DNA of 64,000 nt from contig JAZHRO010000003.1 in assembly GCA_037157565.1 (NCBI GenBank), positions 40,437,001 to 40,501,000 on the forward strand. The letters run 5' to 3'. The notes under the pieces are model-generated. The model was not told where the DNA came from and ran no database searches. It saw only the letters and a list, made by a program, of their open reading frames with translations. Below are positions 47,306 to 59,881 of the stretch, piece after piece. How positions within the stretch are numbered: position 1 is the stretch's first letter; every line of letters begins with the position of its first letter. The position numbers were made by a program, and so were the translations under genes. The stretch is from Thalassia testudinum (taxonomy: Eukaryota; Streptophyta; Magnoliopsida; Alismatales; Hydrocharitaceae).

Positions 47306-50300
47306 CTATGAGAAGCACATATTATCTCTAATTACCCCTAATTAACTAGTCTTCCTAGTTAATTAGCTAAGAATATGTGAATGTACGGGTTAATTATAAA
47401 ATAAGGGATATAACGTAAAGGACCTTAAAATAAGTTAAAAATGCTACTTTATCATTCAATTAATATTATTAATAATCTAATTAATAATTGGACTTGAGAT
47501 ATTACTGATCATTCATCTAATTAATGAGTTAATTAACTTAAGCATAATATATAAATAAGTATGTAATAACTTAAGTAACATTACTTAATTAAATAAATTA
47601 ATCTAAAAAGGTAAAAAATGTAAATTCAAGGTCTAAATATAATAATTACCTTATTTGCAATCATATCTAAAAAGTTGAAAAAGATCTAAATTAAAATAAG
47701 CCTCGAAAACCTTAGTTTACATTTTGGTCCTTATATTTCATTTCAATCGGGACCTTATTTTCTATTTAGGTCCTTACATTTCATCATGAATAGGTCCCTG
47801 ACTTCTTCTTCTTCTTCTCTTCAACCAGTTGAACGACTAACGACAGAGGGTACTGCCACCACACGATCATCGCCTATCCGACGTCATCTCTCCTTCAAGC
47901 TCTTGAAGCTTACGCTCACCATCCCATCCTCATCCACTGGTTTGGATGACACTTTTATCCTAATTTAGGGTAGGAGATAACTTCACCATTGTCGAAGAAG
48001 ATGTCGGTGGTTAACCTCCTCCTAGCCTCAATTGTGTCCAGATTTCTCCTCCTTCTTCATCGCCGTCGACTATAAATACCCCCTGACCCACTTGATTTTC
48101 TTCAAGGTGGCTCCCTTCCCTCTTCTTCACTATAGCCAACCCAATAGGCTATTCCCTCCACAACTCCGGCGAACTTTCCACCTCATCTTTCCACTTCCTC
48201 CGTCCACCTTAACCAGCTCTGGAACTTCGTCGAGGTCAGCCACATCTCTGGACACAGGCGCTGACCAAGGAGATCCTCTACTTCATCTCACAATTGTCGC
48301 CGGAGATCTTCCAACTATCCTCTGATTTCGCTCCTCCGTCTTGAGCCGTCGATGGAGTTCCTCTGTCCCCTTCGTCGAAGTAACGTAGGATAGGAGTAGA
48401 ATAGTTTAGTTTAGATAGTTAGGTAGGCAGTTAGTTGTAATGTCAGAATTCAGACTTCATCTTCCTTGACTCCAGCAAGCTCCTTAAGCTTGCTAGAGTC
48501 CTAATTTTGTCTTTTGGATTCATTGATAACCTTCCCTTATCATCCACGATCATTTCTACCACACTTAATCCATAATTTGATCACTGATTCACCTAATTCG
48601 CATCCACCTTCATCAACTACTTCTGCGTTCATGGCAGCAGTAGTTGACTTAATTCCACCTCCATTGGATCCTCCATCATCAACTCATCACTAAAGGATCC
48701 TAATTATCACTTTAATTTGATTAAATATTGTATATAACTTAAAAGCCTAAGTTTATTTAAGTTCCTAAGCTCGCTGTTAATGGTGGCTCAGAAGTAGTTA
48801 TAACTTTAAATTAATTATATATTTATGATCGCAATCTCTTTCTGACTTGTCTTGACCACTCTTCTAAGTGGGAGATCAAGTCTTATGCCTCAATCAACTC
48901 AGATTACATTCAAATTGATTTTACTATCAAATCTTAAATCAATGAGTAAATGAAGAACTTAATGCGATCCTGAGGTTCCTTGTGACCTCAGGAACCTTTT
49001 CATGTCAAAAATGGCATGATTTTTCACTCTGTGCACGATTTGCATTTTCTTCTTGGACTCATCGAAGCTCCGGCGAGCTCTAGAGAGTCAAAACTAATCT
49101 TCAGCCTATTGAACTTAACAAGAAGCTCCTGAATGATTAATTGATGATCACTGATTAATTTGAGGTTGTTTATTTGAAGACTTAACAACTGGGGTTTGGA
49201 TTACTGATTTGTCTTCTCCAACTCCGACGGAGTTGGGGAAGTCTAACAGAAGACTTAAAGAGGCATTTGATGGATCTAGAAGCTTTAGTGCAATGCACTG
49301 AAGTTAATTTTTCCCTCAAATTTTTGTAACAAACCCCTAAATCTTTTGATGAATAGACCACATTTTTAGTTCAAGTGACGAGCCTGGAACCCTAGATTTT
49401 TAGGTCCAAACATCTGCCTAAGGGGTTGAGCAAGTTCCTGAGGATGAAAAGATCCTATTTTAGGCTTTGATTTCTTGTAAAGAGGCTTAGAACAAAAAGT
49501 CAAATTTTGAAGCCTCATAGTCAAACTTCAACTCCAGATCTTGATTCTGAGATCAATCTGTTGAATTGTGGAGTCTGAATTGTTTCTGAGATTCAGTTGA
49601 ATGATTTTAGAGAGAATTGGATGATCTCAGATATGCAATTTGATTGGAATTCATTAATTGCCAGTTTGGGTTGCTTTTGAACCCAAACTGTTGGCAGTGG
49701 TTTTCGGATGAGTTTTGAATGAGATTTCTACCTGGATAAGTTTGTAACAACCCTTAGAATCTGCTTTAATCATTTGAGAATGATCTTAGCTGTCTATTAG
49801 CCCTTTTTCATGTTTGAATATAGTCTCTGAAGCTTTCAAAAAAGCTTCAACCTCCTTTGTGTTTCTTGAAGCTTCTAGGAGCTTGAAACCTTAATCTATA
49901 GCTGCGGAATTACTTGTAGAACCCATTTAAAGCACTAGCTAAGAGTTTAAGTCGAGTATGTGAACTCGGTAAGTCTTAACTTCATTTCGAAGCATAAATA
50001 CTGTAGAAAACCCATAATTTTACCCTGAAAATCTAAGAGGAAATATTCCCCTTAACATTAAATTGAAAGCATAATCTTGTAGAGCAACTCAAGAGCTTTC
50101 CAACAAGCTTTTGTTCACTTGATTTGTAGCTCTGAGCTAGAAGTTATTGTCACCTAAAGTTAGCTCTGGAATGTGAAACTTTAGTCCCATATCAAAAATC
50201 CTTGAGCACCCACCTTGGTATAAAAGCTATTTGTAAATTATGCTACTCAGTCGTCAACACTTGACACACGGATACGAATGGTCACTTGAATGAGCATGCG

Positions 50301-51742
50301 TGTGTGTGTGCAGGCATGTGTGCCTGTAACAGTGTGCCTGTGTGGGCAATGCCCCCATGCCTAAGATTTGCTAGTCCCTAGCAAAAATGAAAAATAATAG
50401 AAGTAATTAGAAGATTTCTTCTTTTCTTATTTTAAAACTTTAGAGATCCAGACAAATGTGAAGTGATAATAGCCTAGGTAACAGATCTACGTGAAAAGCC
50501 GATTAGCATTTGGAGTTCGTACTTCACCCTTGGTAAATATTTCTATCGGGATAGGCAACTATTTCCCTCGGGGATAAAGTAGAAGATAATCTGTAATTTG
50601 ACCCTAGCTTTTGGCTTAGGTAGGAGATATCAAGTTGAATGGATTTGTATTTGGTGGCACACACTCATCTGGTGCTACATATAATCTAGTACTGCCGACT
50701 CTAGATCTCTAGACTATTAAACAAGTCAACTCAGAGAGAAGCTAAACAACTGTGCTCTCTTGATGTTCCTTGGCACTCACTCTTTTCTTTCTTTTCTTTC
50801 TGAGATTCCAAATCTTGCCAGATTTAGTAACTGTACTCACTGTTTGGTGGCCTCACTTGGCATTCATACTTCAATTAAAGTCCTAATAACTCTATAACTA
50901 AGTTAGAGTCCTCAGCCAGTATTTGGGTGATCAGAAACATTGTTACAATGATAAAATTACAACCTTAGACTCCTTTCTTTTTCTTTTCTCTCTTTCTTTT
51001 TTTCTCTTTTTTTTAATTATTTTTTTTCTTCTTTTTTCTTTTTTCTTTTTTATCAATCAACATAACATGATATAGACTTTTATTTATGAGGCATTATTAG
51101 GGATGATGATGGTCAAGAGGATATTGTGTGGCTTATTTGGTGGAAGTGCCTATTCTCAACACTGAGAAGGAATGGATGGGATAGGCGTATTTCTGACCTT
51201 TCACACTATTATCCTCCTTTAACCGAGGACTCTATGAAGGACGGTCGTAACCATCCACCATAGTCATAGCTTTATTAAGACTCAATCTCTGTGTATCTGC
51301 CAGATTAGGTTACTCTCAGAAATTCACACAAAGTACGCACATAGGAACAGAGAGCGAAAACTAAGCCTAACTCTGAAGTATCATCATTTAATTGTCCAAA
51401 ACTTAAGAGTCCTTGCACTAGACTTAGTGCACCAGGAATCTCTCTACTTTCTTCTCACAAATATGAGGTGGATCTACTATAAGATAGTATGCCTGACTCC
51501 CTATTAACTGTCTAAGGGTTTAGTAGACTAAAAAGGCTTATTGATTTTCTTCAAAGATCCATAATCCAGTCTATGTGCATGTGAATTAAATGTACTGGAT
51601 TCTAAACTTAAAAAACAATTCAAGAAGAAAAACTTCCAATGACAAAGGTATTCTGCTAGGGACTAACCCATTCAGCTCAAGAATTTCTTTTTTTATATAT
51701 GCTAACCTAAATGCATGAATACTTTCTAAAGTGCAAAATGCA

Positions 51743-51779
51743 TCCCCCCATGCATAAATCCTACAATGTCCTCATTGTA
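51743..51779 (-). promoter_or_regulatory. Hairpin plus internal polypurine-like tract (level 2b)
   Basis: Minus strand TACAATG-AGGA-CATTGTA followed by GCATGGGGGG, as at 35647 and 40181. Confidence 0.6.
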
Positions 51780-51840
51780 AAATTAAAATAGTAGGAGAAA
51801 GGAAAGAAATCACCTGATAACGATTTTATTCAGAATGCTA

Positions 51841-51865
51841 GGTTGCCTCCCAACAAGTGCTGCAT
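51841..51865 (-). other. Conserved GGGAGGC-type block (level 2b)
   Basis: The minus strand contains GCAGCACTTGTTGGGAGGCA, about 60 bases upstream of the hairpin. I recall similar blocks after pol in plant Athila-like elements. Confidence 0.65.
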
Positions 51866-52099
51866 TTTCTGTCAGTAGCCAGACTTATAAGGAACCTGTA
51901 AGTCTGGTTCCAGACAGAGAAAGTGAGGCCCTAAAAATATGCGTAAGAGCGCGGGCCAAGAAAACAGGTAGCCATGGATGTTGGCGAGTTGATGATGCAA
52001 CATAATCCTAAATTCTCGCCAGAAGGTATGAAAGCAAAAAATATCGTTCACTACCTGGGGAGGTCTAGGAATAATAAAAGGAATATGAAAAGTGGCCTC

Positions 52100-53887
52100 T
52101 CAAAATGGAATAAGTGGAGGATAACAAGGATCCTCCAAAGCAGAATGGGTTTTAAAAGATATACACATTAATATTTGAAACCCTTGAATGGCAAGACTAA
52201 AAGTACAAGCATCAATCCACACTTGCCATTTTACCCGAGGATGTATTGGCCTGATATGTTCTCTAGAAAGAATGTTCATGAGCAGAGATTGGAGGCAAGG
52301 ATCGGTTAGGGAGTGTAAGGGTTGTTTGTAATGTTGGAAGGTAATGATTAAGTCCAATGAGGGCTTAGTCAGTGTCAGGTCCAATTCCAACAATGATTCA
52401 GATTGTGTGTACTCCCTAACAATTGTAGACAATTTCATGTTACCTTGCCTAGCATTAATGATCAAAGTCATATTTTCACCTTTCAGTATATGTGAATCAA
52501 GGGTAGACTCCAAATTATAACTCTTTGATGGCATGGTCAAAATATCAGAATCATTATCATTAACTTCATCCCCGGATTCGTTTGGTTCACTCAAATTTTT
52601 GTCGGGGTGTATATATGATTCATTAGTGAAGAAAGGAGTTGGATCAGTATCCTCAATTATTCCTAAAGGAGGATCAGTCTTAATGTTTTGGAGCAAGCCT
52701 ATATCACTAAATTCGTTATTCTTCTCGAGGTATAAATCCTCAATTGACATGTTTTATCCCCGAGAGTCTCCCCTAGGCTTTTCACTATTTTATTTGTCCT
52801 CCTCTAATATCAACTCCTACTTTGATGGAGGATGACTCTCAAAAGAAGGGAGGAATCTAGATTTCACCATATTATTTATATCCTCTGGAGGTAAATTCTC
52901 AAATAATAAATGATTCCCCTGTGATTCACTCTGAATTTTCAGTCCAAGTTCCTCCATTGGGGCATCCTTGTCCTCTGAAATAGACTCTTGATATCCCTTA
53001 GACCAAAATTGATCTAATTCATCCTCCATTCCCTTAGGGTGACCTTCATTGGGTGGATTTAAATCGTCAGGATGCTGAATGGTAGGTGTTGATTGCCTAA
53101 GTGGAGGGTCAAGAGTTGGCTCACTAAGGGTAGAATGGGATTCCACAAGATAATCAATAGGGGAAGTGATAGGAACAATACAACCTTGACTCGGGTTAGT
53201 AGAGGTAAGGAGAATACTGTCATTGGGGTCAAGGTCCTCAAGAGGTACCATCTTCCCTTGCTTTTGACTCCAATATTGCTCGAGTGGATAATCACTAGGA
53301 TCTTTCTCCTCTAGTGGCCGTGTCTCATTGAGAGAGTCTAAGAGATAGATACATAAAACTGGATCACTATTGTCAATGGTTTCCTCATAACTATTTGCAT
53401 TATCATGGTCATCTAGGTAGGGATCAGAATTACTGGGAAGAGTGTAGCTAAGCTGTCTTATTTCTTTGTTTAATTGTTGACTATTCCTCAACATCTCTCC
53501 CATAGATTCCATCATTTCCTTTTGCTATTTTTGCATTTCTATCATAAAAGAGGAGAGGCTACTACTATCAGGTTGGGGGGGATAGTCAATCTGAGGCTCT
53601 GGTTGCCTATGGGTATCAGCCCAACCTCGATACGAAAAATCATGAAGGGTGGGAGGGTTAGGTGTTTGCATAGAAGTAGGGATTCCAAGGTTGGAAAATC
53701 CCGCTCCATGGCTCTGCTCGAAAGTGGGAGTTATCGGGCCAGTACTCCCAGGATAAGAATAAGAATAATCCCATGAATTATCAATGTACCCATCGAAGGA
53801 TGAATATGCTCGGGGCATGGGATCCTGGTTAAAATATGGGAAGTATTGGCTCTAATAATCTAAATGATAGGAACAAGGGTGATCCAT
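52100..53887 (-). pseudogene. ORF B homologue in level 2b, acidic protein with KMVP motif, decayed
   Basis: One minus-strand frame runs from the ATG at 53887 (MDHPCSYHLDY) to 52100, about 595 codons, broken only by stops, including codon 12, a stop near 53525, one at 52817 and two or more before 52750. The N-terminal region is Y/S/P/Q-rich. A predicted helix follows (EMMESMGEMLRNSQQLNKE), then acidic blocks, YWSQKQGKMVPLEDLDPND, QFWSKGYQES and a long D/E/S/P-rich tail. The C-terminal 120 residues are less biased (FQHYKQPLHSL, WQVWIDACTFSLAIQG). The KMVP motif and the N-terminus match the plus-strand ORF at 25227. No zinc knuckle or enzyme motif is seen; the function is unknown. Confidence 0.68.
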
Positions 53888-55124
53888 TTCTTTAAGCCAA
53901 AGAGTTTTAACTCTCTTAGGATTTAGAAGAATTTAGAACACAAGCAGAAACTTCTTAAAGAGTTCTATCGCTGTCAAAGCAAACACAAATCTAGTGGGAT
54001 CTATTTTTAGTAGATTCTAGGTCTTAGAATTAAATGTTCAGTTGGTGGGCAAACAAGTTTTGCAAAAATTACGCTTCCTAGGCCAACCTTCGTTTGTGCC
54101 TATAACCTACTCACAAGGGATGGAAGTCTCGAATCGAGCCCACACACGAGGAACTGAAGTAACTTGGTGGATAGGCTTGTTGATTTTCGACTAACTTCCC
54201 TTGTGGTGCAAAAGAGGAGAGGTAGAAATTTATCTAGTGACCTTATGTGTGATGTGGACATTGTCTTAGGTGTGCAATCAAACGATCGTGTTTTGAGTTT
54301 TGAAATTTCACAAACAAGATCCTTTTGCGCACAATTTTAAGTCACAAATTTTATGTTCCAACCTCTTAGCAGTCCCAATTTTTAAAGTGACCACTGAATT
54401 AATTCGATTCAAGAACTTTAGTGGTCTTAGATTTAGGTTCAATGCGGATGCATGATAGGTATTTGATGCTAAAGAGAAGACGTACCTTACTCCAGCTTTC
54501 TTCGTGCAAGAATGTATGCAATGCAGTAAGAATAGACTAGATGCTGCTCATTCAGTTCTAGATGGTCATCCTATAGATATGCAGCTTCTAGCAGGTAGTT
54601 CGAATATATATATATATATTTTAATAATAATAAGCAAACAAACCTAATCTAACCAACTAACCAACATGCAGTTCAAATAATTTGAATAATCCTATAATCT
54701 AAATAAATGGGAACATGCTCCCGAAAATATGCTCCCGCATACAAGAGCGATAAGAAATAAAGAAACACTGGGAACACATTCCCAAAAATACCCGACAAGG
54801 GTCTAAAAGATAGAAATTAAATTATAATGTCTATCTAAACTAAATCTAAACTAAGCTCTAATGACTAAATCAGAAACAGGCTTCTCCGTAAGCCTATGTG
54901 TGAGGGATCAAGGCCTATGTGTTCCTGTTGCTGGCCTCCAGGTGGCGTCAAGGTCCACCAAAAAGATTATCTCCATCGTGTTCGTCATTCAAGGTCAACA
55001 TCATCACTCTACTATGCATGTCGCCCCATTAGATTCCTCGAACAGTAAGGTAAAGAATGATCAGATAATTATGCAACTCAGAATACTCAAAAATAATAAA
55101 TTGAATCTATTGTGTTTGTTGCCT
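53888..55124 (-). other. Leader of level 2b
   Basis: Non-coding, about 1.2 kb. It includes an AT microsatellite (54604-54619) and paired TGCTCCC direct repeats near 54716-54740. Confidence 0.55.
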
Positions 55125-55141
55125 CCCCGACAACGGTGCCA
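55125..55141 (-). other. Primer-binding site, tRNA-Asp type (level 2b)
   Basis: The plus strand reads CCCCGACAACGGTGCCA, two transitions from the tRNA-Asp 3' end, with the LTR starting at 55144. Confidence 0.85.
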
Positions 55142-55143
55142 TT

Positions 55144-56818
55144 TGATGACGAGATTCTCACTTATTTTAAATAGCAATAGAATGATATGTTGCTGTGTTT
55201 TTTGTGGTGAAAAATCTATCAATCTATCAAATTTAACCACAATAAAAATGTTGCATCCACAGGGAGGAATAGACCAATAAATTGTCGAGTAGACGATGAT
55301 GCTATTTGCTGACAACTTTGCAACTTCAATGCAAGGAATATACTATTCTAAATGGACCTTGCAATTTCCTTAAAAGTTCAAAGTTGTTTATGCAATTTTC
55401 ACATTAGGAATTAAGCCCCCAAAAATATGTATATGATGCATGTGTAATGGCATATCATGTAAATTTAACTTGCATGCAAATCTGATTTGAATCTCAAAGT
55501 TGAATGAAGCACATAACACAAGTGAAGTAAATTCAAGAAACTATAAGGGTATCCATGCAATGTGGATAAATAAAATAATAATATCTAAATGGCAATGGCA
55601 TTCAATGTAAATTTTAATTGAGGAGAAAATAGAAGATTTTTCCTCTCTCTTCCTCACTTGGACAGGCATGCACGGTTGGCGGCGAGAGTCAACGGGGTGG
55701 TGTGCCTCGACGCATGCTTCGCAATGGTGGTGATGTAGTAGCCGGAGGTGGCTGGACAGTGGAGAACAGCCGTCGGCCTGTTGGCTCTATTGGAGGAGGA
55801 GAACCACACGTGGAGAGGAGGAAGAGTGGCTACTGCAGCCGACGTGGATGCGCGTTGGGGTCACGCGCGCAAGGGCGTGCTAGGGCACGCTTGCGGGCAT
55901 GGCTGCTAGCGTGGGTCGCTTGTGGGCGCTGGCGAGGGCATGCCTGCAGGGTTGGATGCTGGCATGGATGCAGGGCGCGCAAGGGCGGTGGGGGCTGGTG
56001 CAGCTCCTACATGGTGCGCGGCTGTGGAAGTGCGTGCGATTGCAGGGGCGTGATGGAAGGTGAAGGCGTTGATGGGTGGGCAGGCGATGGAGGGCGTGGA
56101 TGTGGCTGTGGCAGTGCGTGCGGTTGCAGGCACACGGTGGGAGGTGAAGGCACTGATGTGTGGGCAGGCGGTGGAGGGTACGGCTGTGGCAGTGCGGTGA
56201 GGGTAGGAGGGCGATGGTGTGGCTGTGCACAAGGGCGCTTGCAAGGGTGTTTTGCTGCCTACAGGCATGCAGTGGAATGGTGAAGGCAGTGCGCGCTTGC
56301 AGTGGAAGCTGGAGGTTGCTTGGCACGGTGAGGGAGGGGCTAGCTAGGTGGGCAGGTGGTGGAAGTTGTTGGTGTTTGCTTGGTTCCACAGTGCCTGCCC
56401 TCCCAGTGGTAGGGAAGGTGGAGAAGAAGATATATCCCCTCAGGGGGAAAGAAGGCAAAGCCAACCCCTCTCTTCCTCGCCAAAAGCTCATTTTATCTCC
56501 TCCCCCATCCGCAAGTCAAGGGATTTTTAAATCCCTTACTAAATTTGGCCGGCGGCTGTTGGGGAAGTATTGTTGAGGCCGGCAGCTGTTGGGGGAGGGG
56601 AAAATTTAATTCACCCCCCTCATCTCTTGCTAATTATTCCTTCAATAATGAAACATAAAATAATTACATACTAAGTTATAGAATGCGAAACAGTAGATAA
56701 AAACTCAAGTAATGATGCATGCACTCATTCTATAACCTAGTGTAGTTATTAATAAACATAAAATGTAAAAATAAAGTTAACTTGGGCATAAAAATAGTCC
56801 ATTAAAATGGACTCATCA
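55144..56818 (-). repeat. 5' LTR of level 2b with a GC-rich core
   Basis: 1675 bases, TGATGACGAG...ACTCATCA on the plus strand. Both ends are AT-rich, but 55660-56580 is strikingly G-rich on the plus strand. That core produces long overlapping open frames on both strands (55702-56283 plus, 55880-56491 minus), which I regard as a base-composition effect. A minus-strand GGATATATC near 56430 may be the TATA box. Confidence 0.75.
56020..56200. repeat. Minisatellite in level 2b LTR, units of 84 and 78 bases
   Basis: Units starting GGCTGTGG at 56020, 56104 and 56182. Each shares GTGCGTGCG-TTGCAGG, GGTGAAGGC and GGGTGGGCAGGCG-TGGAGGG-type segments; the third is partial. Both unit lengths are multiples of three, so the open frames survive. 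Confidence 0.75.
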
Positions 56819-57957
56819 GACATGCGATATGTGGCCTTGGGTAGGCGATGCCTGGGAGGTGTTGAGCCAGGTTAGCTTGAGAAAATAGACTGGAAATAAA
56901 CCAAAACTAAATTGAATCAGGTGAGGACCTAGTAGGGTCTGGTCCCACCTTGTAAAGGGTGTTGTGTATCCCCGAAAGGTCTAAGCCGCAAATCAAAAAC
57001 CAATTTAGCCTTGAGAAAGAAAAAAACCCAGTTTAGCTGAAGCTAAAGGTTAAAAGGAAGAGTTAAGTGCTGAAGACTTTGATGGCTAAGTGCTGAAGAC
57101 TCTGATGGCCAAGTGTTAAGGGAAAAACACTAAAGGAAGAAGGGTAAAGAAAGAAGGCTAAGGGTAAGGAAGAAGAAAGGAAAAGAAGAACTCGTAAAGG
57201 GCAAAAAGAAAGAGAAGGCTACCAAAGACTATGGGAGAAGAAAGGCTAAGGAAGAAGAAAGGAAGCAGAAGAAGAAATTGGAAAGGGTAGTAAGAGAAAG
57301 CTAACAGGCACTAAGGAAGCTAAAGAAAAAGACTAAGGAAAGAAGAGAGGCAGAAGAAGAAGAGAAGAGCTCAAGAGTGTGGAAGAAAAATAAAAGAGAA
57401 AAAGATAAAAATAAATAAAAGAAAAGAAGGAGAGAAAGAAAGAAGAAGAAGAAAAGAGAGAGAGGTCCAAGAATAAAAGGAAAATAATTCATTTTTCTTG
57501 CTATATTATAAATTTCCTTTTGCTTTCAAATGTTTTAATAAGGCATGTTGTAATTAGAAAAACTCATATTTGCCTTAATTTTCTTTGAAATGAATTGGAA
57601 ACTAACATGTTTACTTGTTAATAAAGCAGATCATTTGAGTAAATGTGTTTCAATATGGAATTTTGCATATTTCTTAAGTTTAAATCATTTAGCAAAATTC
57701 ATGTTTTTAAATTTAAGTTAGTTATACCTCCTAAGAATTGTTTTAAATAGCTTGGTGAATTTTAAGTAATGTATACCTCCCAGCGAATGACCTGGACTCA
57801 ACCAGTTAAAACTAAGAAAAATCTAAAATGTTAGGTTAACTTGATCCTATACTAATAAACCGACACAATTTCGAGTTAACATAGGTTACTTTCTAATACA
57901 TTTAATTAAGCAAAATTAACTTAATTAACAATGTTGAGAGAGAACGCAACCAGGTAG

Positions 57958-59870
57958 TAAGCCCACTTGACAAATTCAATTTACATGTATGCTCCACTTC
58001 AATAGCTTCCAATGTGGGAATATCTGAGCCCCTCTCCTTCGCACGTTTGCAACAGCACTTCCTCCTTCAATTGGCATTGCTAGCATGGCCAATGCGTCCA
58101 ATTGCCCACCTGGACGTGTTCATGAGTTGTTTTCGCGCTGCCTGGGGATAGAGCCTGGAGCCCTCACTGCAAGAACACGGCTCCAAGCTTGCTTGGAGCT
58201 CCTTTGTTAATGGTGGCGTAGGGTAGAACCTGAAATCCAAGAATAAGGCCCTCACGGCCGTGTCAGAAGGCTCAGCAAATTCACTGTGGAGTGGCGAGTG
58301 TGGTGGTGGTTGTGTGGTGTGCCGCGAGTGAGGGTTGTGGTCGGACTGTGATGGGTTAGGTCGGAGATGATGGGTCTATTCAAGAGGTGGTGTGAGTGGA
58401 TGGAATGGGAAATTGAAAAAGGGGAAATGAACAGAGAGGTGTGGCGGAGGTTTTGAGGTAGTCGGCGAGGAGTTTGGTGGTGTGTGGAGTGAGATGTTCC
58501 TCACCAGAGGTGTGGTCGGAGCAGTAGACGATGGAGTCGCGGAGGCGTGGTCGTTGTCGAAATGGCATGTCAAAATTGTTGATGTGATGAGGAAGAGGTT
58601 AGGGAGTAGTTGAATGTATTAACGAATGAAGGGGGAAGGAGAAGGCACCGGCTGTGGTGTTGCCGGCACCGGAGAAGAGTGCAACTCCGGAGAGAGGGAA
58701 ACGACGAGGAAGGAGATTAGGGCGTTGGTTGGTACGGCTCTACACAGGAAGACATGAGGAAGAAAACTCCATTGCTAGTATTGTGAATGGAGGACAAAGA
58801 TGGATGGAGGGGTTTGCCGGACATCGAGGAGCCTTCGGCTGAGAGAGAGAAAGAGAGCAATCGGGGGGAATCTTGGTAAATTTCGAGCGTAAGGAGGATA
58901 GTCTGATCAGGAGGTTCTTTTATATACCTCAAAAGGAAGTTTTGGGCTTGGGAAGCAAGCTTGTCAAGCATGGAAGGCTTGCTGGAGTTGGGAAATTCCT
59001 TGATACCTAAATCTCTCTTGCATTCGCATGAGAGATTGGGTAAGTTTTAGGACATGGGATTTGGTTCATAAGGAAGGGAATTTCTTGATGAACTTCCCTT
59101 TCAGATTTGAAAGGAGTTCGTCAAGAAATCAAGGAGTTCATTCCAAATTAAAGTCTCCAGAGCAAGTAGGAATAGGATTAATGGACGAAGGAACCTTTTT
59201 GTGAGAACGATGATAAAGTTAGGGGTCTTCTTGAAAAGATTTTGAAAGTTAAGGGCAGAAATGTAATCAGACAGGACAAAGTTGCTAACTAGGTCAAGAC
59301 AAACTCATCCTGGGTCAAAATTTTGGTACAACCCTAATTTGAACCTAAGGAATCCAATGGTGAAGTTGGATTTTGGTTTTGACCATGTTTGACCGGGTAA
59401 TTTTTGTAAAAATCAAAATTAGGGCAAATGTCTGTCTAAGACTATTCCAGGTCAAAATGGGTTCTGATGGTCAAATTGAGGTTTCCAAACCCAAGAGAAT
59501 ACTTTTCTATGAATTTTAGAAGGTTTAGGTGAATTTTATCTTGACCAAAACCTCGGTTAATTAAGTAGGTTTGTTTTTAGGTTTTCAAAAGTGATTTAAT
59601 TCTCAAAACACGTGCAAACCCTTTCCTGATTGTTCTAACCCACTTGTTAGCTTTTAGAACCATTTGACCATTAATTAAGCCATAGGAAAACCCGTGGTTG
59701 TACTACATTCATGATATGCTGGTAAAATTGCAGTTTTAACCCTAGTTTCTTTTTTTTCCCTCAGAATGATTATGTAGTGAAATGTGACTCTCTGGCAGTT
59801 ATGTAGGAGCATTTACTAACTTAATTGAATCAAAATGAGTTAATTATGGCTCTTGATGGTGTTCCCATCT
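57958..59870 (-). repeat. Right piece of the level 0 3' LTR
   Basis: Continues the LTR interrupted at 27979. The sequence around 59290-59840 matches the ends of the other family A LTRs (38280-38840 and 45480-46020). The end reads CATCT where the family has CATCA. Confidence 0.78.
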
Positions 59871-59881
59871 TACCCCCATGC
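59871..59881 (-). promoter_or_regulatory. Terminal polypurine tract of level 0
   Basis: Minus strand GCATGGGGGTA, identical to the core of the level 2a tract at 38846. Confidence 0.72.

Larger units (their letters stand above)
50349..56818 (-). mobile_element. Level 2b: one-LTR non-autonomous element inside level 1 LTR
   Basis: Minus-strand order: 5' LTR (55144-56818), primer-binding site (55125-55141), leader, ORF B (53887-52100), GGGAGGC block, hairpin and G-run, spacer, then a polypurine tract that ends the element at about 50349. Level 1 LTR sequence follows directly, so the 3' LTR is missing and no 5-base target duplication is visible (GGGCA left, GACAT right). It has no gag, protease or pol recognisable as such. 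Confidence 0.82.
27980..57952 (+). mobile_element. Level 1: plus-strand Athila/Tat-like element with giant LTRs, TSD GGTAG
   Basis: The element starts TGATGAGAAG at 27980 and ends AACGCAACCA at 57952, flanked by GGTAG at 27975-27979 and 57953-57957. It contains the 5' LTR (27980-32160), two tRNA-Asp-type primer-binding sites, leader, a decayed gag (33247-34954), a 3' module (35394-35684), a terminal polypurine tract (47295-47305) and the 3' LTR (47306-57952). Inside it sit level 2a (with its TSD) and level 2b. Without these inserts it is about 13.5 kb. No protease, RT, RNase H or integrase is seen, although the gag is clearly Athila-like. Confidence 0.88.
47306..57952 (+). repeat. 3' LTR of level 1, split by level 2b
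   Basis: The pieces 47306-50348 and 56819-57952 together equal 4177 bases and are collinear with the 5' LTR. The split falls between positions equivalent to 31024 and 31026 in the 5' LTR. The first bases read CTATGAG where the 5' LTR has TGATGAG. The end GCAACCA is identical. Confidence 0.85.
27155..59870 (-). repeat. 3' LTR of level 0, split by level 1
   Basis: Two pieces, 27155-27979 and 57958-59870, join to about 2.74 kb, the size of the family A LTRs at 36071 and 43271. The left piece has the GTCGAACACAGGGAGCAAT segment near 27232 that also occurs at 36180, plus the CT-rich block. The right piece has the segment around 59290-59420 shared with 38280-38400. The exact left edge is uncertain by about 12 bases. 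A minus-strand TATA (TATATAAAA) lies at 58918-58926. Confidence 0.78.

Noticed and set aside
55702..56491. Long overlapping open frames on both strands (193 and 203 codons)
   Set aside because: They lie inside an LTR, mirror each other, and are low-complexity products of a G-rich minisatellite.
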